Shown: piece by piece, positions 1 through 8,067 of the stretch
How the letters are laid out: each line of letters begins with the position of its first letter
Numbering within the stretch: position 1 is the first letter of the stretch
DNA from: DASSUC01 sp035649895
GTDB taxonomy: Bacteria > Actinomycetota > Actinomycetes > Mycobacteriales > Micromonosporaceae
Direction: 5' to 3'
NCBI GenBank assembly: GCA_035649895.1
Contig: DASRIS010000100.1
Coordinates: 1 to 25,140 of the forward strand
DNA length: 25,140 bases
Translations under genes and position numbers: made by a program
Notes under the pieces: model-generated
Told to the model about the DNA's origin: nothing
Seen by the model: only the letters and a program-made list of their open reading frames with translations
The model's database searches: none

Positions 1-1143
1 GGAGGCCAGCGCGCTGCGGAACAGGGCAGTCCGTTCCTCTGTAGAGGCCGGCATCTCCGCGTCGTGGTGACCGAGTGCCCGCAGGAACTGGGCCAGTACG
101 ACGCCGGGCTCGACGTCTTGCCCTTCCATGTCGAACGTCGCGTACAGCTGGCCGTCGGAGAAGTCGGCGCGCACTGAGTGCGCCGCGTGGACCGCGAGGG
201 CGGACTTGCCAACGCCGGGCATGCCGGAGACTGCGATCGGCGCCGACGGCCGCGCGTCAGTCACCGCAGCCCGCAGCGCCGTGACAACCGCCCGGACGGC
301 CGGACCCCGGCCGGTCAGCTCGCCGGGTTGGGGAGGCAGCTGTGCGGGGCGCGCCCGCGGCACGGAGACGGCGATGCGTTCCAGCGGTGCGGAGTGCTGT
401 CCACTTAGGATCTTCTGGTGGAGCCGTTGCAGCTCCGGCCCTGGGTCCAGACCGTAGTCGTCACGCAGCAGCACGCGCCCCTCGTGGTACACGCTGAGCG
501 CGTCGGCCTGCCGTCCAAGATGAGCGAGCGCGACCATGAGCTGGCCGCGTAGCCGCTCCCGCAGCGGGTCGGCAGCGACGAGCCCAACCAGCTCGGGCAG
601 GACGCTTGCGGCGCGACCCAGAGCGAGGTCCGCGGCGATCTGCTCTTCGACAGCAGCCCGGCGTAGCTCCTCCAGCCGCACCGCCTCCGCGCGCAGGCCC
701 GCCCCGCCGAGCCCGCCGAGCGCCGGGCCGTGCCAGAGCTGCAGCGCGGACTGGAAAGCGCGGCTGGCGTCCGCCGGCCGGTCCGCTGACGCCGCGCGGC
801 GCCCCTCGGCGACGAGCGACTCGAAGTGGTGCAGGTCGAGCGCGCCCCGCTCGATGCGGAACAGGTACCCGGGCGGGCGGGTCAGGATGATGGGCGCCAG
901 CTCCCGCCGGTGCACGACCCGACGCAGCGCCGAGACATAGCTCTTGACCAGAGCAGGTGCGGTCGGCGGTGCATCGTCGCCCCAGATCGCGTCCACGAGC
1001 CGGCCCACCGGGACGATGCGGTTCGCCGACACCAGGCCCGCAGCGAGCAACGCCTGCTGCTTCGCTGCCGCAACCGGCAGCGGACGCCCGTCTATCCAGG
1101 CGCCCACTGGGCCGAGAATGCGAAACTCAAGGAACATCCCCAT
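1..1143 (-). CDS. AfsR/SARP-family transcriptional regulator with NB-ARC ATPase domain (C-terminus beyond window)
   Basis: The frame is open from 1143 to the left edge with no stop (checked codon by codon), giving the first 381 residues. Residues 1-95 form an OmpR-type winged helix (begins MGMFLEFRILGPV, later LVDAIWGDDAPPTA). Residues about 98-245 are a bacterial transcriptional activation domain (BTAD; 'DLHHFESLVAEGR', 'LHQKIL' end). A P-loop GMPGVGKS at 307-314 opens an NB-ARC/STAND ATPase. This is the AfsR-like architecture: DNA binding, BTAD, then a nucleotide-switched sensor, usually activating secondary-metabolism or morphology genes. ATG 1143 is preferred over ATG 1137 because GGGGGA lies 6-7 bases upstream of it. 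The gene is divergent from the cox maturation genes with 507 bp between, so it could regulate them, but nothing proves that. The C-terminal part (often TPR) is outside the window. Confidence 0.9.
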   Translation of the reverse strand, partial: MGMFLEFRILGPVGAWIDGRPLPVAAAKQQALLAAGLVSANRIVPVGRLVDAIWGDDAPPTAPALVKSYVSALRRVVHRRELAPIILTRPPGYLFRIERGALDLHHFESLVAEGRRAASADRPADASRAFQSALQLWHGPALGGLGGAGLRAEAVRLEELRRAAVEEQIAADLALGRAASVLPELVGLVAADPLRERLRGQLMVALAHLGRQADALSVYHEGRVLLRDDYGLDPGPELQRLHQKILSGQHSAPLERIAVSVPRARPAQLPPQPGELTGRGPAVRAVVTALRAAVTDARPSAPIAVSGMPGVGKSALAVHAAHSVRADFSDGQLYATFDMEGQDVEPGVVLAQFLRALGHHDAEMPASTEERTALFRSALAS

Positions 1144-1650
1144 TGCTGTCCCCCATTTGCACATAACGCTGCGGGTGGCGCCGACCAGATCGATACGACT
1201 GCTTTCTTGATCGAACAATGTATCGGCTAGGGTCAAGAGATCGTCCGAATATTCCGAGGGAACCCGCCCACCGGGGGCGTTGACGGTCCACTCGTGGTGC
1301 GGCGTCCTGGTCTATCGGTAGCGGTGCTGTGACTGATGTCTCAGGGGGGCTCTGTGCAGTTTCAGGAAAGTTTGGCGACCAAGGTCTCCGGGCCGGAGAA
1401 GGCCAAGAGCTGCGCCGGAGGAAACCATCGTTTACCGCCCCGCCGGTCCGCGGGCTACCCGTTGGTACTGAGGATGGCCATGGATCAGTAACAGCGTGGC
1501 CATGGAAAGGTAACGAGTCGACATACGCGAATGTCAAGCCGACGACAGATCGAATATGCTTTATTGTGTGCCAGGTCACATGTGCAGTGCTGGGGACAGA
1601 GATCGGGCTGAAGGTCGCCGACGGCCCCGACGGGCCGGCATAGTGAAGGG
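1144..1650. other. Divergent intergenic region between the SARP gene and the cox maturation run
   Basis: This 507-bp stretch separates two divergent genes. No reading frame in it looks like a protein. It is poorer in GC than its flanks and should hold both promoters. A possible -10 TATGCT lies at 1555-1560 for the plus-strand genes, with only a poor -35 17 bp upstream, as in activator-dependent promoters. On the minus strand TTGACC at 1231-1236 is a possible -35 without a good -10. A 22-bp-period direct repeat is described separately. Confidence 0.5.
1475..1518 (+). repeat. Pair of direct repeats, 22-bp period, candidate activator site
   Basis: TGGCCATGGA occurs at 1475-1484 and 1497-1506. 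GTAAC occurs at 1488-1492 and 1510-1514. Both elements repeat with a period of exactly 22 bp, two helical turns, so two protomers would bind the same face of DNA. Known SARP sites are direct heptamer repeats with 11- or 22-bp periodicity. Here the repeats lie about 40 bp upstream of the possible -10 at 1555, farther than in classic SARP promoters, so the assignment is tentative. Confidence 0.4.
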
Positions 1651-2523
1651 GTGCCCGACTCTCCGCAGCAGCTCACCGACGCGCTCGCCAAGGCCGGCTA
1701 CCTCGCCGATGAAGGCCTGGCCACGGCCGGGTTCCTCGCCAGGCGGCTGGGCCGGCCGGTGTTCCTGGAGGGGGAGGCCGGGGTCGGCAAGACCGCGTTC
1801 GCCCAGGCGCTGGCCGACGCGCTCGACCTGGAGCTGATCCGGCTCCAGTGCTACGAGGGGCTCGACGCCGCGCAGGCGCTCTACGACTGGGACTTCGCCC
1901 GGCAGATCCTGCACCTGAGGGCGATGGAGGCGGCCGGGGCAGGGACGGCCGACCCCGTGGCGCTGGAGGCCGGGCTCTACGACCGCCGGTTCCTCGTCGC
2001 CCGGCCGCTGCTGCGGGCCTTGGAGAGCGCCCCGTGCGTGCTGCTCATCGACGAGGTCGACCGGGCCGACGACGAGTTCGAGGCCTACCTGCTGGAGCTG
2101 CTGGCCGACTGGGCGGTGACCGTACCGGAGCTGGGGCGGGTCGCGGCGACCACCCCGCCGACCGTGGTGGTCACCTCCAACCGCACCCGTGAGGTGCACG
2201 ACGCGCTCAAGCGCCGCTGCCTCTACCACTGGGTGGACCACCCGGACCCGCAGCGGGAGGTGGCGATCCTGCGGCTGCGGCTGCCGCAGCTGGCCGAGTC
2301 GCTCGCCACCCAGGTCGCCGCCGCCACCGCGCGGCTGCGCGACCTCGACCTGGTCAAGCCGCCGGGGGTGGCGGAGGCGATCGACTGGGCGCAGGCGCTG
2401 CACGCGCTGGGCGCGACCAGCCTCACCCCGCCGCTCGCCGGCGCGTCGCTCGGCGCCGTGCTCAAGGTCCGCGAAGACCTGGCCCGGGTACGGGAGAAGC
2501 TGCCGGCGCTGCTGGAGGCTTGA
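1651..2523 (+). CDS. coxD: MoxR/CoxD-type AAA+ ATPase
   Basis: 290-residue MoxR-family AAA+ ATPase. Walker A GEAGVGKT is at 41-48 and Walker B LLIDEVD at 131-137. The sensor-1 region VVTSNRTREVHDALKRR and the segment YHWVDHPDPQREVAIL are typical of the CoxD/MoxR group. CoxD works with CoxE (VWA) as a chaperone pair that matures the active-site cluster of CO-dehydrogenase-type molybdenum enzymes. GTG 1651 is the first start after the in-frame TGA at 1609-1611. A purine-rich AAGGGG sits directly before it, closer than ideal. Its stop codon abuts the GTG of the coxE-like gene, so the two are translationally coupled. The function is assigned by family and context. Confidence 0.85.
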   Translation: MPDSPQQLTDALAKAGYLADEGLATAGFLARRLGRPVFLEGEAGVGKTAFAQALADALDLELIRLQCYEGLDAAQALYDWDFARQILHLRAMEAAGAGTADPVALEAGLYDRRFLVARPLLRALESAPCVLLIDEVDRADDEFEAYLLELLADWAVTVPELGRVAATTPPTVVVTSNRTREVHDALKRRCLYHWVDHPDPQREVAILRLRLPQLAESLATQVAAATARLRDLDLVKPPGVAEAIDWAQALHALGATSLTPPLAGASLGAVLKVREDLARVREKLPALLEA

Positions 2524-3642
2524 GTGTCCGGGGACGTGCTCGACGCCGTACTCGCCTTCGTGGGGTGGGTGCGGCGGGCGGGCGTGCCGGTCGGCCCGGA
2601 CCGCGTGCACGCGTTCGCCGCCGCGCTCGACGCGCTCGGGCCGGCGCAGCTCTACTGGGCCGGGCGGCTGACCCTGTGTGGCAGCCGGGAGGACGTGGTG
2701 CTCTTCGACGCGGCCTACCGGGCCTACCGGCAGGGCCCGGCGGGTCGGGACGGCCGGTCGTCGTCGTTGCCCCGGCCGGCCTCGTCGCCGCGGCGCGTGC
2801 TCGTCCCCTTCGGACTGTCCACCAAGGACGGGGACGACGCCGGGGACGGGCCTCATCCGGCCACCGTGGCGCTGCGGGCGTCAGGCCACGAGCTGCTGCG
2901 CCACCGCGACTTCGGGCAGCTGACCAGCGCCGAGCGGGACGAGGTGCGGACCCTGCTGGGGCTGCTGCGGCCGGCCGCGCAGACCCGGCCGGCGCGGCGC
3001 TTCCAGCCGTACCCGCGGGGGGTTGTCGCCCCGCGGCGGACGCTGCGCGCCACGCTGCGTGCCCTCGGCGAGCCGGCGCGGCTGGCCCGGCAGCGCCGTC
3101 GCGACCGGCCGCGGCGGCTGGTGCTGCTGGTGGACGTGTCCGGGTCGATGGCGCCCTACGCGGACGCGCTGCTGCGCTTCGCGCACGCGGCGGTGCGCTG
3201 CCGCCCGGCGAGCACCGAGGTGTTCACGCTCGGCACCCGGCTGACCCGGGTGTCGCGGGCGCTGCGGGCCCGGGACCCGGAGGCGGCGCTCGCCGCGGCC
3301 GGCGCGGCGATCCCGGACTGGTCCGGCGGCACCCGGCTGGGCGAGGTGCTGGGCGCGTTCGTGACCCGGTACGCGCACCCGGGGCTGGCCCGGCGCGCCA
3401 CCGTGGTGGTCTTCAGCGACGGTTGGGAGCGGGGCGACCCGGCGGCGCTGGCGCAGGCGGCGGTGCGGCTGCGGCGGCTGGCGTACCGGGTGATCTGGGT
3501 CAGCCCGCACCGGGGCCGGCCTGGGTTCGCACCCACCGCCGGCGGGCTCGCCGCGGTGCTGCCGCACCTGGACGCGCTGGTCGCCGGGCACAGCCTGGCC
3601 GCGCTGACCGAGCTGGTGGACACCTTGCGTGCGGGACGATGA
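2524..3642 (+). CDS. coxE: CoxE-like VWA domain protein
   Basis: 372-residue VWA_CoxE family protein. The MIDAS motif DVSGSM is at 204-209 within VLLVDVSGSM. Further metal-site segments are 'WSGGTRLGEVLGAF' (T of MIDAS motif 2) and 'VVVFSDGWERGD' (D of motif 3). The N-terminal 190 residues are the helical family-specific part ('FVGWVRRAGVPVGPDRVHAFAAAL'). CoxE partners the CoxD ATPase in post-translational sulfuration and metal insertion of the Mo active site in the best-studied CODH. GTG 2524 immediately follows the coxD TGA, with GGAGG at 2514-2518 upstream. A 73-bp gap separates it from the XdhC-type gene. No transmembrane segment is visible, so it should be cytosolic. Confidence 0.88.
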   Translation: MSGDVLDAVLAFVGWVRRAGVPVGPDRVHAFAAALDALGPAQLYWAGRLTLCGSREDVVLFDAAYRAYRQGPAGRDGRSSSLPRPASSPRRVLVPFGLSTKDGDDAGDGPHPATVALRASGHELLRHRDFGQLTSAERDEVRTLLGLLRPAAQTRPARRFQPYPRGVVAPRRTLRATLRALGEPARLARQRRRDRPRRLVLLVDVSGSMAPYADALLRFAHAAVRCRPASTEVFTLGTRLTRVSRALRARDPEAALAAAGAAIPDWSGGTRLGEVLGAFVTRYAHPGLARRATVVVFSDGWERGDPAALAQAAVRLRRLAYRVIWVSPHRGRPGFAPTAGGLAAVLPHLDALVAGHSLAALTELVDTLRAGR

Positions 3643-3715
3643 GCCGATGCGGTTCGTGCCGAGGCGTCCTGGGTGGTCGGGGCGGCTGGTGTGACGCGGG
3701 CAGGAGGGTGAGTCC

Positions 3716-4858
3716 ATGCGGGATGTGCTGAGCGACCTCATGACGTGGTGGCGGACGGGCCAGCCGGTCGGCCTGGCCACGGTGGTGGCCACCTGGCGCA
3801 GCGCGCCCCGCCAACCCGGGGCCACCATGCTGGTCGGGCCGGACGGCACCGCCGTGGGCAGCGTCTCCGGCGGCTGCGTGGAGGGGGCCGTCTACGAGCT
3901 GGGCACCGAGGTGCGCTCCAGCGGGCGGCCGGTGCTGGTCCGCTACGGGGTCAGCGACGACGACGCGTTCGCGGTGGGGCTGACCTGCGGCGGCACCATC
4001 GAGTTGTTCGTCGAGCGGGTCGACGCGGCCGGCTTCCCCGAGCTCGGTGACGTGGCCGGCTCGATCGAGAGGCACGAACCGGTCGCGGTGGCCACCATCG
4101 TGCGCGGCGCCGAGGAGCAGGTGGGCCGGCGGCTGGTGGTTTGGCCGGACCGGCGGGCCGGCACGCTCGGCACGGCCCGGCTGGACGACGCGGCAGCTGA
4201 CGACGTGCGCGGGCTGCTGGCGACGGGCCGCACCGGTGAGCTGCACTACGGGCTGGACGGTGAGCGCCGCGGCGACGACCTCGCGATCTTCGTGGCGGCG
4301 TACGCCCCGCCGCCGCGGATGCTGGTCTTCGGGGCGATCGACTTCGCCGCCGCGGTGGCCCGGCTCGGCGCGTACCTCGGGTTCCGGGTCACCGTCTGCG
4401 ATGCGCGGGCGGTCTTCGCCACGCCCAGGCGGTTCCCGGACGCGGAGGTGGTGGTGGACTGGCCGCACCGCTACCTCGCCGCGCAGCTCGAAGCGGGTGC
4501 GGTGGATGAGCGGACCGTGGTCTGCGTGCTCACCCACGACCCGAAGTTCGACGTGCCGGTGCTTGAGGTGGCCTTGGCGCACCCGTTCGCCTACATCGGG
4601 GCGATGGGGTCCCGGCGCACCCACGAGGACCGGCTGGCCCGGCTGCGGGAGGCTGGCGTGCCAGAGGAGCAGCTGGCGGCGCTCGCCTCACCGATCGGGC
4701 TGGACCTCGGCGCCCGTACGCCCGAGGAGACCGCGGTCAGCATCGCCGCGGAGGTCATCGCGCGACGCTGGGGGGGCGGCGGGCAGCCACTGTCTACTCT
4801 GGACGACCGGATCCACCACGACGCGGTCGGGCGCGAAACCCGTGACGTTCAGGTTTAG
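3716..4858 (+). CDS. XdhC/CoxF-family molybdenum-cofactor insertion protein
   Basis: 380 residues. The N-terminal XdhC_CoxI domain includes SVSGGCVEGAVY (Cys54) and GLTCGGTIELFVE. The C-terminal XdhC Rossmann domain includes MLVFGAIDFAAAVARLG and 'YIGAMGSRRTHEDRL'. XdhC-type proteins bind Mo cofactor, promote its sulfuration and deliver it to xanthine-dehydrogenase/CODH-type enzymes. Here the client is presumably the CoxSLM complex 3.4 kb downstream. GGAGGG at 3703-3708 is 7 bases before ATG 3716. The family's usual C-terminus is near 'RIHHD' (about 4822). The last dozen residues (DAVGRETRDVQV) look non-homologous and lead straight into low-GC DNA, so the tail may have been rewritten by an insertion. 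Confidence 0.87.
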   Translation: MRDVLSDLMTWWRTGQPVGLATVVATWRSAPRQPGATMLVGPDGTAVGSVSGGCVEGAVYELGTEVRSSGRPVLVRYGVSDDDAFAVGLTCGGTIELFVERVDAAGFPELGDVAGSIERHEPVAVATIVRGAEEQVGRRLVVWPDRRAGTLGTARLDDAAADDVRGLLATGRTGELHYGLDGERRGDDLAIFVAAYAPPPRMLVFGAIDFAAAVARLGAYLGFRVTVCDARAVFATPRRFPDAEVVVDWPHRYLAAQLEAGAVDERTVVCVLTHDPKFDVPVLEVALAHPFAYIGAMGSRRTHEDRLARLREAGVPEEQLAALASPIGLDLGARTPEETAVSIAAEVIARRWGGGGQPLSTLDDRIHHDAVGRETRDVQV

Positions 4859-4885
4859 AGGCGATACACCATCTTCTTCCTCGGT

Positions 4886-6925
4886 CTAGCTGGCTGGCAG
4901 CCCGAGCCGGTCGAAGAAGGCGCGGTTTCTCTGGTGCGCCATATTCAAGAGACGGTCAAAAGAAACGACCTCTATGTACGCTTTGTAGTTGTCGTTGTAG
5001 CCGAAGAACCCCAGACCGTCCTGTGTCGGCCTCAGGTTTCCCGCTTTGCACCGTTCCTGGACCGTAGGGGTCAGGTCAGAAACGACATAGCAGAATCCTG
5101 GAACTTGCTCGGACCTTGGGATGGGACGACCACTCGCTGTGGTGACTCGTCCCTCACGGACACGTTCGAGGTACTGCAGGGCCTGGGACAGAGGGTCCTT
5201 CTCGCCGGGGGCAGCGTCATCTCTAGCTGGACGCTTGAACTCCACCACCACTATGGAAGCAAGCGGCAGGTTCTCGCCTTCCGACACCAGAATCGGCCCA
5301 TGGTTCACCTTTAATGCTAGCAGGTCCGGCTCCTTCTTCGAAGTCGAGTCTGTGATCGGCATCGTCCTGATCGGCTTATCGGACGCCAGGAAGTTATGAA
5401 AGGCGAGCCCCTCGTCGATGACCCACAGGTTGCAGACATTTGGCGCTACGTCGTTGGATGTGGTCCTCAGTGGCATAACCAGGCTATGAATGACGTCCTC
5501 TTTTGCGTGCCTGCCTTCTCCGTCGATACGGATGGCGCGCGCGAGCAGGTCGAGTATCACTCTCCGTCGGGAGACGTATGCGGCAAGGTCGGACTTCTTG
5601 ACATCGTCAACTTTCTCCAGGTACGCGCGGAGTCGTTTGTTGTACTCCAGGTCGTCAGGGCCCGATATGTCGAGCACCTGCTGCCCTTCCGCCAGTAGCT
5701 CAAGCTCTATGTCGGCCAAGTGTCTATGCAGCTGCAGCTCTAGTTCCTTATCGCTGATCTCCGGGTCGACACTTAGCTTATCCTCATCGACGTACCTCAG
5801 GATTGGCCGGTATCTCGGGGCCTTGCTGTCCACAAATTTCTCGACGCGAACCCGGCCTGCTCGCCGCGCTTCTACCAGGCTTGTGAGTAGGTGCTGCTCT
5901 GCTGCTGCCAGCACTCCGGCCCGGATGTCCGAAAGGGACGGCTCATGCTCGTCGAACGCCCCTTCCGTAGACTCCGCAATATTGAATCCTGTCCGTTCCA
6001 CGCGAACCCGTTCGTCCAGATATCGTGACCCTAGGAAGCATGCGTACGCGAACTCTGCATCGGCGTCTCTGAGCCTTCCGTTCAGTCCTCGGATCTTCCC
6101 GGAAAGGTTCTCTTCTGAGGCAACCCTGTTGTCTGCGCACCAATACAGCTGTGGCGCGTTCTTTGCGGTGGTCTTAAGCCGCAGGTGAACGAGGTCGAAT
6201 GGGTATCCTTTTACCATTATCTCCTCCGCCTGGGCGGAGCACTGCATGTACTCGTCGTAGACCGACGTCAGGTCGACTCTATCTAGCCCATCAATAACGG
6301 CTATGTTCGGCGCCCCACCGGGCCGCACAAAGTACCAGAGGCAATGTTCGAGTATACTCCTGGCGACCACGCTGGTGGTCTTGGGTGCGGCCTTACGGTA
6401 CGTCTCGTGAAAGGAGACCAGCCGTACCTCGGCTCCCGTTTTGGGGTCCTCGCAGTCCTCAATATTATGCTGAGATACGCCAGTATCGGCCGAAAACACG
6501 AACGAGCGCCTCTTGGACCTATCCTGTTGATCTCGATAGCAGCTGACTACCTCGACCTTGTCGAACGCCTTGAGCCAGAGCAGCCGGCCCACGCCGCGGC
6601 AGCCGTACGCTAGCTTGTACTCGCTGTCGAGCGTTTCGAACGAGTTCATGTTCCCATCATGGAACCCTTCGCCATTATCGCTGACTACGAACCCCGTAAT
6701 GGGCTCGACGACGCCCGCGCCGTGGTCCACGCCGGCACCAAGCTGCGGGGGCAGCTGCTGTGACCGATGGATCTCGACGGTGATCCGCGTGGACGCCATG
6801 CCGTCATGGACCGCGTCAACGGCCTGAATCGCGTTCACTACCGCCTCGAACAGGGGAAGCAGGGCATTGCTCTTGGGTAGCGATGTGTTCCGCAGGCGCC
6901 CAGTGAGCGAAGCATTGATTGCCAT
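4886..6925 (-). CDS. GHKL (Hsp90/MutL/MORC-like) ATPase fused to putative PD-(D/E)XK nuclease
   Basis: 679 residues from ATG 6925, chosen because GGGGGAG lies 6 bases upstream. The longer frame to 7048 adds residues with no family character. The Bergerat ATPase fold is clear: N-box LFEAVVNAIQA (Glu27, Asn31), G1 box SDNGEGF (Asp83-Gly87) and G2 box GCRGVGRLLWLK (108-119). The middle is alpha-helical and charged. The C-terminus has EPDLLALK (Asp534), VVVEFKRP (Glu562, Lys564) and SQALQYLERV, the order expected for PD-(D/E)XK motifs II, III and the Q helix. No signal peptide or membrane segment is seen. Base composition is foreign: lines 5701-5760 and 6241-6300 count 50% and 52% GC, against about 70% around it. 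It uses rare codons (CTA, ATA and a TTA at residue 538). MutL/MORC-like ATPases in restriction contexts are known. A single-gene phage-defence role is inference. Confidence 0.8.
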   Translation of the reverse strand: MAINASLTGRLRNTSLPKSNALLPLFEAVVNAIQAVDAVHDGMASTRITVEIHRSQQLPPQLGAGVDHGAGVVEPITGFVVSDNGEGFHDGNMNSFETLDSEYKLAYGCRGVGRLLWLKAFDKVEVVSCYRDQQDRSKRRSFVFSADTGVSQHNIEDCEDPKTGAEVRLVSFHETYRKAAPKTTSVVARSILEHCLWYFVRPGGAPNIAVIDGLDRVDLTSVYDEYMQCSAQAEEIMVKGYPFDLVHLRLKTTAKNAPQLYWCADNRVASEENLSGKIRGLNGRLRDADAEFAYACFLGSRYLDERVRVERTGFNIAESTEGAFDEHEPSLSDIRAGVLAAAEQHLLTSLVEARRAGRVRVEKFVDSKAPRYRPILRYVDEDKLSVDPEISDKELELQLHRHLADIELELLAEGQQVLDISGPDDLEYNKRLRAYLEKVDDVKKSDLAAYVSRRRVILDLLARAIRIDGEGRHAKEDVIHSLVMPLRTTSNDVAPNVCNLWVIDEGLAFHNFLASDKPIRTMPITDSTSKKEPDLLALKVNHGPILVSEGENLPLASIVVVEFKRPARDDAAPGEKDPLSQALQYLERVREGRVTTASGRPIPRSEQVPGFCYVVSDLTPTVQERCKAGNLRPTQDGLGFFGYNDNYKAYIEVVSFDRLLNMAHQRNRAFFDRLGLPAS

Positions 6926-7038
6926 GCGGTACTCCCCCGTTGAAGGTGCAAACATCCTACGACCTGAGGACAATAGCGGTCCCTTGAAAGGCCCGGCGTG
7001 TCGGCGTGGGGACCGCCTGGGCGAGCAGAGAGCAAGAA

Positions 7039-7069
7039 CGGGGGGCACGAGAACCTCTCGTGCCCCCCG
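7039..7069 (-). terminator. Perfect 13-bp hairpin, terminator of the propeller gene
   Basis: Arms 7039-7051 and 7057-7069 (CGGGGGGCACGAG and its exact complement) enclose a 5-base loop, AACCT. It lies 45 bases past the stop of the minus-strand propeller gene and upstream of the GHKL gene start. It thus insulates the GHKL gene from read-through. There is no T-run, which is usual for actinobacterial terminators. Confidence 0.75.
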
Positions 7070-7113
7070 ACACCGGCAAGCCCAGCCGTTACGGCCCGAC
7101 CGTCAGGTGGGTG

Positions 7114-8067
7114 TCATGGAACTGGGATGGCCACCGCCGTGTACGGCGTGGTCGGCGTCGGCGGTGTGGTGAACCGGGCGTTGGGCAGGTAGAGCCGGGA
7201 CCCGTACCGCGCCACGGTCGTCGGCACGTCGAAACGCGGGTTGCCGACCCGCTGCACCACGGTACCGGCGGTGCCGGTCTCGTTGAGGTGGATGACGGCC
7301 ACCAGGTTGAGCCGGTTCTGTACGGCGTAGAGCGTGCCGCCGTCGAGCAGCAGGCCGTCGCCGTTGGTGAGCAGCTCCCCGCCGAGGTCGACGCGCGTGG
7401 TCACGCCGGTGGCGGGGTCGACCCGGAACAGCAGGCCGGTGTTGGACTGGACGACGAGCAGACCGGTGCCGTCCGGCGTCCGGGCGATGCCGTTGGCGTT
7501 GTTGCCCGGCCCGTGCACCATGTCACCGGTGAGCGGGATGCGGACCACCTGGTCCGCTGCTGGCGGCGCGTCGAACGGCCCCATCGGCAGGTGGTAGAGG
7601 AACGGGTTGCGCGAGTCGGTGAAGTAGGGACCCTGCGGAGTCAGCACCACGTCGTTGACGAAGCTGGGGTCGGTGGTGAAGCGGTAGCTGGCCAGTACGT
7701 CGCCGGTGAAGGCGCTGACGACCCGGCCGTCCCCGCCGCTGCCACCGGCGACGAAGAGCCGGCCGACCAGGTCGATCTTCAGACCCAGGGACTGCGTGCC
7801 CGGACCCTGGCTGAACACCTCTCCCTGGCCGGTCACGAGGTTGGCGCGGTAGAGGTCGCCGTCCACCCGCGAGCCGAAGAACGCAAAGGGCAGCAGGCCG
7901 ATGGCGATGCCCTCGGGCTGGAAGCCGTCCGGCAGCGCGATGGTGGTCGGGAACGGGACGGTGGTCGTACCGGTATCTGCCGTCGCGGCGGGAGCCGGTC
8001 CGGCGAGCGCGGCAGCGAGCACGGCGAGCACCGCCAGCGCGCCGCCGAAGGCGCGGCGATGGTTCAT
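7114..8067 (-). CDS. Secreted SMP-30/NHL-like beta-propeller protein
   Basis: 317 residues. MNHRRAFGG, a hydrophobic stretch (ALAVLAVLAAALAG) and 'APAATAD' form a signal peptide with probable cleavage near residue 31. The mature part shows propeller blades: 'FQPEGIAIG', 'LGLKIDLVGRLFVAGG', 'FVNDVVLTPQGPYFTDS', 'ANGIARTPDGTGLLVVQ', 'TNGDGLLLDGGTLYAVQN'. This is the SMP-30/gluconolactonase/NHL superfamily, often hydrolases or scaffold proteins. No substrate can be deduced. ATG 8067 was chosen because the signal peptide starts there and GGAGGGAG lies upstream (about 10-12 bases, slightly long). It is divergent from coxS with a 193-bp shared upstream region and is closed by the hairpin at 7039-7069. 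It has no obvious link with CODH function, yet it sits inside the split cox locus. Confidence 0.82.
   Translation of the reverse strand: MNHRRAFGGALAVLAVLAAALAGPAPAATADTGTTTVPFPTTIALPDGFQPEGIAIGLLPFAFFGSRVDGDLYRANLVTGQGEVFSQGPGTQSLGLKIDLVGRLFVAGGSGGDGRVVSAFTGDVLASYRFTTDPSFVNDVVLTPQGPYFTDSRNPFLYHLPMGPFDAPPAADQVVRIPLTGDMVHGPGNNANGIARTPDGTGLLVVQSNTGLLFRVDPATGVTTRVDLGGELLTNGDGLLLDGGTLYAVQNRLNLVAVIHLNETGTAGTVVQRVGNPRFDVPTTVARYGSRLYLPNARFTTPPTPTTPYTAVAIPVP

Noticed and set aside
1127..1643. Overlapping frames of 100-150 codons on both strands in the SARP-cox intergenic region
   Set aside because: No family-like motif, no good ribosome binding site, and composition unlike the neighbouring genes. 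They overlap each other and the likely promoters.
1576..2856. Long minus-strand frame (426 codons) opposite coxD
   Set aside because: Arg/Pro/Gly-rich antisense shadow of a well-supported AAA+ gene, with no motif of its own.
6926..7048. 41-residue N-terminal extension of the GHKL protein
   Set aside because: The extension has no family character and would start inside the 7039-7069 hairpin. ATG 6925 has a strong ribosome site.
4859..7113. Insertion-site repeats, integrase or transposase bounding the low-GC gene
   Set aside because: I compared the sequence on both sides by eye and found no direct or inverted repeat and no recombinase gene.
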